Origin: Halomonas sp. Y3
GTDB taxonomy: Bacteria; Pseudomonadota; Gammaproteobacteria; Pseudomonadales; Halomonadaceae
DNA length: 64,000 nt
Direction of reading: 5' to 3'
NCBI RefSeq assembly: GCF_024137965.1
Contig: NZ_CP099975.1
Coordinates: forward strand, 3,100,001-3,164,000
This document shows, one piece after another, positions 34,410 to 41,805 of this stretch (the first letter of the stretch is position 1; the number at the start of each line of letters is the position of its first letter). The translations under genes and the position numbers were made by a program. The notes under the pieces are model-generated. The model did not search any database. It had not been told where the DNA came from and saw only the letters and a program-made list of their open reading frames with translations.

Positions 34410-34961
34410 ATGCCCCGCCTTTCCCTGTTCGCTTCACTCGCCGTCCCCCTGCTGCTGGCCGGCTGCACCGGCATTCCCAGGGGCACCGAGCCTGTCACCG
34501 GCTTCGAGCTCGATCGCTACCTGGGTCCGTGGTACGAGATCGCCCGGCTCGACCACTCCTTCGAACGCGGCCTCGACTGCGTCACCGCCGACTACTCCCT
34601 GCGCGACGACGGCGGCGTGCGGGTGCTCAACCGCGGCGTGAACCTGACCGAGGGCGAGGTCAGCGAGGCGGAGGGCCGCGCCTACTTCATCGGGGACGAG
34701 GACGTGGGCCGGCTCAAGGTGAGCTTCTTCGGCCCCTTCTACGGTGGCTACAACGTGCTCGCCCTGGATGACGACTACCAATGGTCCCTGGTGTCCGGTC
34801 CGAACCGCGACTACCTGTGGATCCTGGCCCGCACCCCCACCCTGGACGAAGCGCTCTATCGCGACCTGGTCGAGCGCGCCGAAGCGATGGCCTTCCCGGT
34901 GGAGGAGCTGATCGTGGTGGACCAGGGCGAGGCCTGCGAGCCCTGGCGCGAGGAGGCCTAA
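34410..34961 (+). CDS. blc: Outer-membrane lipocalin (Blc-like lipoprotein)
   Basis: A 183-aa lipoprotein. Signal peptide with lipobox LLLAGC (Cys about residue 17), then the lipocalin signature region DRYLGPWYEIARLDHSFERG and a barrel ending with a DYLWILARTPTLDEALYRDL segment. Bacterial lipocalins of this type bind lysophospholipids or fatty acids under envelope stress. AAGGAG lies 5 bp upstream of the ATG. astE starts 4 bp after its stop, so both may be in one transcript, though a functional link is not obvious. Confidence 0.9.
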   Translation: MPRLSLFASLAVPLLLAGCTGIPRGTEPVTGFELDRYLGPWYEIARLDHSFERGLDCVTADYSLRDDGGVRVLNRGVNLTEGEVSEAEGRAYFIGDEDVGRLKVSFFGPFYGGYNVLALDDDYQWSLVSGPNRDYLWILARTPTLDEALYRDLVERAEAMAFPVEELIVVDQGEACEPWREEA

Positions 34962-34965
34962 GCTC

Positions 34966-35967
34966 ATGCCCACCAGCGCCACGCTCGAGACCTGGCTTCG
35001 GGCAAGCATCGAGGAAGCCGAGTTTCCCGCACGGGGCCGGGTTCCCGGCGGGCACTTCCGCCGTCTCGGCCACGGCATGCTGGCGCTGCTGCCGGAGCAA
35101 GCCGCCCCAGAGGCCCGGGCCTGCGTGCTATCGGTGGGGGTTCACGGCAACGAGACCGCCCCCATGGAGCTGCTCGAAGGGGTGCTCGGGCGCCTGGCCA
35201 GGGGAGAGCTGCGTCTCGGCGCTCCGGTACTGCTGCTGCTCGGCAGCCCCGAGGCGACCCGCCGGGGGGTACGCTATGTGGGCACCAACCTCAACCGGCT
35301 GTTCCGCCGGGGGCTCGACGAGAGCGGCATGGAGCCCGATCGGGCCCGGGAGCTGATGGCGGCGGTGGACGGCTTCTTCGCCCGGCACGAGACGCTGCCG
35401 AGGCTGCACTACGACCTGCATACCGCCATCCGCGACAGCCGCTACCCGCGCTTCGTGGTCAGCCCCTATACCGAGCGTACCGCCGTGGAGATGGACCAGT
35501 GGCGCTGGCTCGCCGCCGCCGGCATCCAGGCGGTGCTCCACCAGCACCGCCACAGCTGGACCTTCTCCCACTACAGCAAGCACTACCACGGCGCCCAGGC
35601 CTTCACCGTCGAGCTGGGGCGCGCCCTGCCCTTCGGGCACAATGACCTGGCGCCCCTGGCCCCCATGGCCGCCCTGCTGGCCGCCCTGCTGACGGGGAGG
35701 GCGCCGGCGGAGGCGCCCCCGGGCCGGATGACCTTCTTCCGGGTGGCGCAGGAGCTGATGCGGGAATCCGAGACGTTTCGCCTGGCCTTCCCGGAAGCCA
35801 CCGCCAACTTCACCGAGTTCCCCCCGGGTACCCTGCTGGCCGAGGATGGCCGTGCCGGCGAGACAAGGGTCGGGACGGCACCGCTGGCCGTGGTCTTTCC
35901 CAACGCCGAGGTGGAGATCGGCGCCCGGGCCGCCCTGCTGGTGCGGCCCGAGCCTCCTCCGGCGTGA
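34966..35967 (+). CDS. astE: Succinylglutamate desuccinylase
   Basis: A 333-aa zinc hydrolase releasing glutamate and succinate in the last step of the arginine succinyltransferase (AST) pathway. Zinc ligands are in GVHGNETAPMELLEG (HxxE, near residue 57) and YDLHTAIRDS (near 150); VGTNLNRLFRR and HYHGAQAFTVELGRALPFG are other family blocks. The other ast genes (astCADB) are not in the window. A basic amino-acid ABC importer follows 227 bp downstream, which fits arginine or ornithine use. Confidence 0.9.
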   Translation: MPTSATLETWLRASIEEAEFPARGRVPGGHFRRLGHGMLALLPEQAAPEARACVLSVGVHGNETAPMELLEGVLGRLARGELRLGAPVLLLLGSPEATRRGVRYVGTNLNRLFRRGLDESGMEPDRARELMAAVDGFFARHETLPRLHYDLHTAIRDSRYPRFVVSPYTERTAVEMDQWRWLAAAGIQAVLHQHRHSWTFSHYSKHYHGAQAFTVELGRALPFGHNDLAPLAPMAALLAALLTGRAPAEAPPGRMTFFRVAQELMRESETFRLAFPEATANFTEFPPGTLLAEDGRAGETRVGTAPLAVVFPNAEVEIGARAALLVRPEPPPA

Positions 35968-35984
35968 TGGCGGGCACCTGAGCC

Positions 35985-36005
35985 GGGCAGAGGGCAGAGG
36001 GCAGA
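35985..36005. repeat. Three tandem GGGCAGA heptamers
   Basis: Units at 35985-35991, 35992-35998 and 35999-36005, between astE and the ABC transporter. The remainder of this 227-bp gap contains TACAAT and TAGAAT -10 candidates near 36020-36040 but no convincing -35. Confidence 0.6.
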
Positions 36006-36194
36006 AAAAGCCTTAAAACCACTACAATAGCAGGGTAGAATCTTGCCCCTTTGCCGATCAGCATCGACCCGGCGTCGCCGCACCCCCTGTGCCTTCCCCT
36101 GCTGCGGATGGCCGCCGCGCCGCTGGCATCGCCCCGCAAGGCGCCGCATACCCACGGCGTGACGCCGCGGCGACCCTGACCTGGAGCCCGTTCC

Positions 36195-36965
36195 ATGGCC
36201 GAAACCCCGATTCCCCTGGAAGTCCGCAACATCAAGAAGCGCTTCGGCGACACCGAAGTCCTCAAGGGGCTGTCGCTCTCCGCCCACAAGGGGGATGTCA
36301 TCACCCTGATCGGAGCCTCGGGCTCCGGCAAGAGTACCTTCCTGCGCTGCATGAACCTCCTCGAGCAGCCCGACGAGGGGGAGCTGATCGTCCACGGCGA
36401 GGAGATCCGCTTCCGGCAGACCCGCCGCGGCCGCGAGCCCGCCGACTGGAAGCAGGTGGTGCGCATGCGGGCCAGGCTCTCCATGGTCTTCCAGGGTTTC
36501 AACCTCTGGGCCCACATGACCCTGCTCGAGAACATCATCGAGGCGCCGGTGCACGTGCTCGGCAAGCCGAAGAAGGCGGCCATCGAGCAGGCCCAGGCGC
36601 TGCTCGAGCGGGTCGGCCTCTCCCACCGCGCCGATGCCTACCCGGCCCAGATGTCCGGCGGCCAGCAGCAGCGCGGCGCCATCGCCCGGGCGCTGGCCAT
36701 GGACCCGGAGGTGATGCTCTTCGACGAGCCCACTTCGGCGCTGGACCCGGAACTGGTGGGCGACGTGCTCAAGGTGATGCGCGAGCTGGCCGACGAGGGG
36801 CGCACCATGATCGTGGTGACCCACGAGATGGGCTTCGCCCGAGACGTCTCCAGCCAGGTGATCTACCTGCACCAGGGCCTGGTCGAGGAGGCCGGCCCGC
36901 CGGAGCAGGTGCTGGGCAACCCCCAGTCGCCGCGCCTGAAGCAGTTCCTGGCCCCCAAGTACTGA
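36195..36965 (+). CDS. aotP: ABC importer ATPase for basic amino acids (HisP/AotP type)
   Basis: A 256-aa ATPase. Walker A GASGSGKSTF near residue 40, signature MSGGQQQRGAIARAL near 158, Walker B VMLFDEPTSALD near 178, and the H-loop VVTHEMGF. The insertion RQTRRGREPADWKQVVRMRA before the Q-loop is typical of HisP/AotP-type polar amino-acid ATPases. First of four plus-strand importer genes, followed 31 bp later by the first permease. Confidence 0.9.
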   Translation: MAETPIPLEVRNIKKRFGDTEVLKGLSLSAHKGDVITLIGASGSGKSTFLRCMNLLEQPDEGELIVHGEEIRFRQTRRGREPADWKQVVRMRARLSMVFQGFNLWAHMTLLENIIEAPVHVLGKPKKAAIEQAQALLERVGLSHRADAYPAQMSGGQQQRGAIARALAMDPEVMLFDEPTSALDPELVGDVLKVMRELADEGRTMIVVTHEMGFARDVSSQVIYLHQGLVEEAGPPEQVLGNPQSPRLKQFLAPKY

Positions 36966-36996
36966 GCGGCCCCCAAGTACCGAGCGAGAGAATACC

Positions 36997-37698
36997 ATGC
37001 TGGATCTTCACGGCTACGGCCCGCGGCTGCTGGAAGGCGCCGGGGTCACCCTGCAGCTGGCGGTGCTGTCGCTGGCCCTGGCCATCCTGCTGGGCCTGCT
37101 CACCGCCAGCGCCCGGATGTCCCGCCACTGGCCCCTGCGCCAGCTGGCCACCCTCTATACCACCCTGATCCGCGGCGTGCCGGACCTGGTGCTGATGATG
37201 CTGCTCTTCTTCGGCGGCCAGATGGCGCTCAACGTGGTAACCGACGCCCTCTATGACCGCTTCGGGGTCGACTGGTACGTCAACCTCAACGCCTTCGCCG
37301 CCGGGGTGATCACCATCGGCTTCATCTTCGGCGCCTATATGGGCGAGACCTTCCGCGGCGCCTTCATGGCCGTGGAGCATGGCCAGATCGAGGCGGGCAA
37401 GGCCTACGGCATGACCCCCTGGCTGGTGTTCCGGCGCATCCGCTTTCCGCAGATGATGCGCCACGCCCTGCCCGGGCTCTCCAACAACTGGATGGTGCTG
37501 CTCAAGACCACGGCGCTGGTCTCGGTCATCGGGCTCTCGGACATGGTGCGGGTGGCCGCCGAGGCCTCCCGCGCCACCCACGAGCCCTTCACCTTCCTGA
37601 TCCCGGTGGCGGCGGTCTACCTGCTGATCGCCAGCGTATCGGAGTGGCTATTCGCCCGGCTCCAGAAGCGCTACAACGTCGGCTTCGGAGGCCACTGA
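36997..37698 (+). CDS. aotQ: ABC importer permease (ArtQ/AotQ type)
   Basis: A 233-aa inner-membrane subunit of the HisQ family with about five helices. The EAA loop for ATPase contact reads EAGKAYGMTPWLVFRRIRF near residue 130; RGVPDLVLMMLLFFGG near 60 is a further family block. The second permease gene starts 1 bp after its stop codon. Confidence 0.9.
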   Translation: MLDLHGYGPRLLEGAGVTLQLAVLSLALAILLGLLTASARMSRHWPLRQLATLYTTLIRGVPDLVLMMLLFFGGQMALNVVTDALYDRFGVDWYVNLNAFAAGVITIGFIFGAYMGETFRGAFMAVEHGQIEAGKAYGMTPWLVFRRIRFPQMMRHALPGLSNNWMVLLKTTALVSVIGLSDMVRVAAEASRATHEPFTFLIPVAAVYLLIASVSEWLFARLQKRYNVGFGGH

Positions 37699-37699
37699 C

Positions 37700-38428
37700 A
37701 TGCCGGATATCTCACTCTGGTTCCAGGAGCTGCTGGCCGGCAACGTCATCTTCACGCCCACCACCCTCGGCTACTACTGGGATGGCCTGGTGACCACGGT
37801 GCAGCTGGTCTTCCTCTCGCTGGTCGCCGGCCTGGTGCTGGCGGTGCCTCTGGCCATCGGGCGCAGCTCCCGCCACCGCTGGATCAGCCTGCCGATCTAC
37901 CTCTACACCTATGTGTTCCGCGGCACCCCGCTGCTGATCCAGCTCTACATCATCTACTACGGCGTGGTCTTCTTCGACGGCATCCAGCAGACCTTCCTCT
38001 GGCCGCTCCTGCGCGAGGCCTTCTATCCGGCGCTGATCGCCTTCACCCTGAACACGGCGGCCTACACCACCGAGATCTTCCGGGGCGCCATCAAGGCCAC
38101 GCCCAGGGGCGAGATCGAGGCGGCCCGGGCCTACGGCATGTCGGACGCCCTGATGATGCGCCGCATCATCCTGCCCAGCGCCTTCCGCCGCGCCCTGCCC
38201 GCCTACGGCAACGAGGTGATCTTCATGCTCCACGCCAGCGCCATCGCCAGTGTGGTCACCCTGATGGACCTCACCGGCGCGGCACGCTTCGTCTATGCGC
38301 GCTTCTACGCCCCCTTCGAGGCCTTCCTCTTCGTGGCGGCCATCTACCTCTGCCTCACCTTCAGCATCCTCTACTTCTTCCGCTGGCTGGAGAAGCGCCT
38401 GCTGGCCCACTTGAGGCCCCAGGGCTGA
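37700..38428 (+). CDS. aotM: ABC importer permease (HisM/AotM type)
   Basis: A 242-aa inner-membrane subunit with the EAA loop EAARAYGMSDALMMRRIIL near residue 138 and FRGTPLLIQLYIIYYG near 75, characteristic of HisM/AotM. It directly follows aotQ (1-bp gap) and precedes the substrate-binding gene by 193 bp. Confidence 0.9.
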   Translation: MPDISLWFQELLAGNVIFTPTTLGYYWDGLVTTVQLVFLSLVAGLVLAVPLAIGRSSRHRWISLPIYLYTYVFRGTPLLIQLYIIYYGVVFFDGIQQTFLWPLLREAFYPALIAFTLNTAAYTTEIFRGAIKATPRGEIEAARAYGMSDALMMRRIILPSAFRRALPAYGNEVIFMLHASAIASVVTLMDLTGAARFVYARFYAPFEAFLFVAAIYLCLTFSILYFFRWLEKRLLAHLRPQG

Positions 38429-38621
38429 CGCCCGACCCACGCACCTCCTCACCCCGCCGCGGCCCCCTGCTCCTTCCGGCCGCGGCGCTCCCCCTGCGCG
38501 ACAAAGCGTCAAACGCCCGTTGGAAAATCCGTCGCCAAGGGCTTTCGGCACCGCGGCGGCTGGGCTAGAGTCGTCTCCGTAGGCACCCCGGGTGCCGTCT
38601 CTCATCGCAAGGAGTTCCTCC

Positions 38622-39389
38622 ATGAAGAAACTGCTGACCGTCTCGATCCTCGGCGTGGCCATGGCCGCCGGCACCGCCCAGGCCCGGGACTACGACCACG
38701 TGCGCATCGGCGTCGACGTCCCCTACGAGCCCATGGAGTACCGCGGCGCCGATGGCGAGCTGACCGGCTTCGACATCGACCTGGGCAACGCCCTCTGCGC
38801 CGAGATCGGCGTGACCTGCGAGTGGATCGAGCAGGAGTGGGACGGCATCATCCCGGGCCTGCTGGCGCGCAACTACGACGCCATCATGTCCTCCATGTCG
38901 ATCAACGAGGAGCGCCGCCAGACCGTGCTCTTCTCCGACTCCTACATCACCATCCCCGGCGCCTGGTTCGCCCCGGCCGGCAGCGAGATCGAGGAGATCA
39001 GCGAGGAGACCCTGACCGACAAGAGCATCGGCGTGCAGCGCGGCACCACCTTCGACAGCTACGTCACCGACAACTACAGCGGCGTCGCCAGCATCAGCCG
39101 CTACTCCACCGCCGACGACATGGTGCTGGACCTGCAGGCCCAGCGCCTGGATATCGTCTTCCTGGAGTTCATCGTCGGCCAGGCCACCCTGCTTGACGCC
39201 CACGAGGACCAGTTCCAGGTGGTCGGCGAGATGGTCTCCGAGCCCGAGGAGTACTTCGGCGAGGGCTTCGGCATCGCCTTCCGCCAGCGCGACACCGCGC
39301 TCGCCGAACGCTTCAACGAGGCCCTGGCGACCCTCAAGGAAGACGGCACCTACGACGAGATCTACCAGCGCTACTTCGGCGACGAGTGA
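38622..39389 (+). CDS. aotJ: Periplasmic lysine/arginine/ornithine-type binding protein
   Basis: A 255-aa SBP_bac_3 protein. Signal peptide MKKLLTVSILGVAMAAGTAQA, then the family N-terminus VRIGVDVPYEPMEYRGADGE and LTGFDIDLGNALCAEIG near residue 45. MSSMSINEERRQTVLFSDSY near 90 is the ligand-site region of basic amino-acid binders. AAGGAG lies 7 bp upstream of ATG 38622; the 193-bp gap in front may contain its own promoter, giving higher expression than the membrane parts. Confidence 0.9.
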   Translation: MKKLLTVSILGVAMAAGTAQARDYDHVRIGVDVPYEPMEYRGADGELTGFDIDLGNALCAEIGVTCEWIEQEWDGIIPGLLARNYDAIMSSMSINEERRQTVLFSDSYITIPGAWFAPAGSEIEEISEETLTDKSIGVQRGTTFDSYVTDNYSGVASISRYSTADDMVLDLQAQRLDIVFLEFIVGQATLLDAHEDQFQVVGEMVSEPEEYFGEGFGIAFRQRDTALAERFNEALATLKEDGTYDEIYQRYFGDE

Positions 39390-39410
39390 TCCTCGGCACG
39401 CCATGAGCGA

Positions 39411-39440
39411 CAAGCGGCCTCGCCATCGCGAGGCCGCTTG
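39411..39440. terminator. Bidirectional terminator after aotJ
   Basis: A 13-bp perfect stem (39411-39423 with 39428-39440) and CATC loop between convergent genes. The arms begin CAAGCGGCC, the same family as the hairpins at 29083 and 43846. Confidence 0.8.
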
Positions 39441-39457
39441 CGTTGGCAGAGGGTACC

Positions 39458-40312
39458 TCAGGGCCAGCTGTAGACGCCGCGGTTCAAGGCGTCGCGGAAG
39501 GCGGAGTGGACCTTGTTGCCGCGCAGGGTGGCGCCGCTGTAGCCGTCGATGTCCTCGGCCAGCCGCTCCGGCTCGTAGAGGGCGAAGATGGCGGTCAGCG
39601 GCTGGCCCTCGAGGGCCTCGGCGAGCTGCTGGTGCTGCGCCCACACCGGGAAGAGGTCGTCGTCCTCGTCCAGCCGGCGATAGTCCTCGCCGCGGTAGGC
39701 CAGATGGCGATAGCTGATGTTGGAGAGCCGGCCATCGCGCAGGTCGAACTGCACGTTGACCTGCATCTCGCCGCCGTCGCCGAAGACGCCCCGATAGCGG
39801 CCGTCCAGCGGCAGCCCCAGCAGCGCCCGGTGCAGGCGCTCGTCCTCGGCGGGCGAGAGCCGCACCGTGTCGCTGTCGGCTTCGCCTGCCGCCGCCTCGC
39901 CTTCCTCGGCCTGAGCCGCCGCCCCAGGTTCGATCGGCTCGCCCTCCTCATCCACCAGCCGGCCGATCAGGTACGCCTCAAGCATCCCCTCGGCCCGCGG
40001 GCTGTGGGGTACGCCGGGGCGCTTGTTGTCCCACCCCTCGGTGGACTCCCGACCGCACCACTCGAGGATCACCTCCTCGTCGGTGGGATGGTCGGGCACA
40101 TAGTCGGTGATGTCGTAGACCCGACCGTGAATCGCCTTCCAGCAGCTCTCGGCGCCGTCGTGCTCGGCGAGCTCCTCGAGGGTGATGGGGTCCAGGGCGT
40201 CGTCGTCGGCCGCGTCACGGTCGCTGCTGGAGAGCGCCTGGATCGAGACCAGGGTGGCCAGACTCGCCACGAAGGCGACGAAGGCGGAGTAGGCGATCTT
40301 GTTGATGTTCAT
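39458..40312 (-). CDS. Membrane-anchored cytochrome b5-FMN-binding domain protein
   Basis: A 284-aa redox protein. A single N-terminal helix (about residues 7-27) anchors it. A cytochrome b5-like heme domain spans about 40-115 (HGRVYDITDYVPDHPTDEE supplies one axial His; the later HSPRAEGML could supply the second). An acidic linker follows at about 118-145, and an RnfG/NqrC-type FMN_bind domain is at about 165-284, with DGYSGATLRG as the covalent flavin site candidate. It is translated with the flavin reductase gene upstream (4-bp overlap). It probably passes electrons across or outside the inner membrane. Confidence 0.85.
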   Translation of the reverse strand: MNINKIAYSAFVAFVASLATLVSIQALSSSDRDAADDDALDPITLEELAEHDGAESCWKAIHGRVYDITDYVPDHPTDEEVILEWCGRESTEGWDNKRPGVPHSPRAEGMLEAYLIGRLVDEEGEPIEPGAAAQAEEGEAAAGEADSDTVRLSPAEDERLHRALLGLPLDGRYRGVFGDGGEMQVNVQFDLRDGRLSNISYRHLAYRGEDYRRLDEDDDLFPVWAQHQQLAEALEGQPLTAIFALYEPERLAEDIDGYSGATLRGNKVHSAFRDALNRGVYSWP

Positions 40313-41601
40313 AGGAAGTCGAAGACCTCGCTGTGGATGCGTGAGGCGGGCACCCCCTGCTCGACCAGCAGCCGCTGCAGGTGGGCGTTCATGGCGGGCG
40401 GGCCGCAGAGGTAGATCTCCCGCTCGGTGAAGTCCGGGCAGTGCTCGCGCAGGAAGGCTTCGGTCATGCGCCCCTGCTCCCGGGAGAAGTGCTGGGTGAA
40501 GGTGAACCCCTCGACCCGCCCGGCGATATCTTCCAGCTCCTGCCGGTAGTAGGCCCGGGACTCGTCCTTGGCGAGATAGATCAGCTGCACTTGCCCCGCC
40601 ACCTCGGCCCCGGCGGCCAGGTCGCGGGCGCCGCCCACGAAGGGGGTGATGCCGATGCCGCCGCCCAGCCAGAGCATGTCACGCTCGGGGAAACGCCGCC
40701 CGAAGAACTCCCCGTAGGGGCCCTCGACCAGCACCCGAGTCTCGGGGGTCACCGTCTGCAGGGCATGGCTGGCGTCGCCCAGGTCCTTGATGCCGATGCG
40801 CAGGCGCGCATCCGCAGGCGCCGAGGCGATGGTGTAGGGGTGCTCCTCGCCGCGCCCGTCGGCAAGGGACTCGTCCAGCGGCGAGAGGTAGACGAACTGC
40901 CCCGCCTCGTGGCGGATGCCGCTATCCTCGGGGCGCAGCACCAGCTCCACCACGCCCCGGGCCAGGGGCACCACCTCCTCGACCCGATAGGGATGGCGCC
41001 GCCTGGGCGCCACGCCCTTGCGCCAGGCGATGGCGCCGAGCCCGGCGATGCCGAGAAGCCACCAGGGCCAGGCCTCGCCGGCCAGCAGCAGGGCGTGCCC
41101 GAGCCCCAGCAGCAGCGCCGCCGCGGAGACAAGGTGCAGCCGCTTCCAGCGCTGGTAGTGAGGCTTGCCGAAGAAGTCGAAGGTGGGCGCCAGGAAGACC
41201 ACCAGCGCCGCCCAGGCCAGCCAGCCGAGCCAGAGCGCCCCATGGGAGAACGGCGGGAAGAGGGTCGCCACCGCGGCGTCCAGGGAGGCCGGCACCGCAG
41301 CGAGCCCCAGCGCCAGGGCGTGGAGCATCACCAGGATAAAGGCGGCAAAGCCCAGCCAGTGGTGCAGGTGCCAGAGCCGCGCCAGCCCCCCGAAGGGGCG
41401 GTCGAAACCCGGCACCCGGCTGCTCACCGCCCCGGCCAGCAGCAGCATGGCGAGCCCCAGGATGCCGGCGACCCGGCCGATCCAGGTCAGCCAAAGCTCC
41501 GGCGGCCCGCCGAGGCCGCCCAGGCGCGGCAGCGCCACCGCAAGCGGCAGCAGCAGCGCCGCGATCAGGACCATATCGCCCGTTTTCAGCCGTCGTCGCA
41601 T
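40309..41601 (-). CDS. Ferric reductase-like transmembrane ferredoxin-NAD reductase
   Basis: A 430-aa inner-membrane oxidoreductase. An N-terminal heme b membrane domain (about residues 10-205, with HLHHWLGFAAFILVMLHALA) is followed by a FAD-binding barrel (about 210-305; RHEAGQFVYLSPLD) and an NAD-binding domain (LWLGGGIGITPF near 315, YLCGPPAMN near 400). It likely moves electrons from NAD(P)H via FAD to membrane hemes and on to its cytochrome b5-FMN partner. ATG 41601 has GGGAGGG upstream; an in-frame extension to 41649 is unlikely. A Fnr-like box is 86 bp upstream. Confidence 0.87.
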   Translation of the reverse strand: MRRRLKTGDMVLIAALLLPLAVALPRLGGLGGPPELWLTWIGRVAGILGLAMLLLAGAVSSRVPGFDRPFGGLARLWHLHHWLGFAAFILVMLHALALGLAAVPASLDAAVATLFPPFSHGALWLGWLAWAALVVFLAPTFDFFGKPHYQRWKRLHLVSAAALLLGLGHALLLAGEAWPWWLLGIAGLGAIAWRKGVAPRRRHPYRVEEVVPLARGVVELVLRPEDSGIRHEAGQFVYLSPLDESLADGRGEEHPYTIASAPADARLRIGIKDLGDASHALQTVTPETRVLVEGPYGEFFGRRFPERDMLWLGGGIGITPFVGGARDLAAGAEVAGQVQLIYLAKDESRAYYRQELEDIAGRVEGFTFTQHFSREQGRMTEAFLREHCPDFTEREIYLCGPPAMNAHLQRLLVEQGVPASRIHSEVFDFL

Positions 41602-41686
41602 GCTCCCTCCCCTTTCACCGACTGACTGTACAGTGTCGCCGAAAAGCACCTCTCTTCAAGACTCGAAGTCTGGTGCCACCGAAGGT

Positions 41687-41700
41687 TTGATCCGGGTCAA
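41687..41700. promoter_or_regulatory. Fnr/Dnr-like box
   Basis: TTGAT-CCGG-GTCAA, an exact pairing of an Fnr half-site and a Dnr/Nnr half-site, between the ferric-reductase-like gene and phoX (86 and 105 bp from their starts). Confidence 0.55.
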
Positions 41701-41805
41701 TAATCCGGCCTGTCACCGAAGTGACTCCATCCGTACACGCTGATGCAACACCGCCGGGGCAAGCTCTCCCACCGAGATACCCATCCTCATCCATGGAGAG
41801 CCCCC

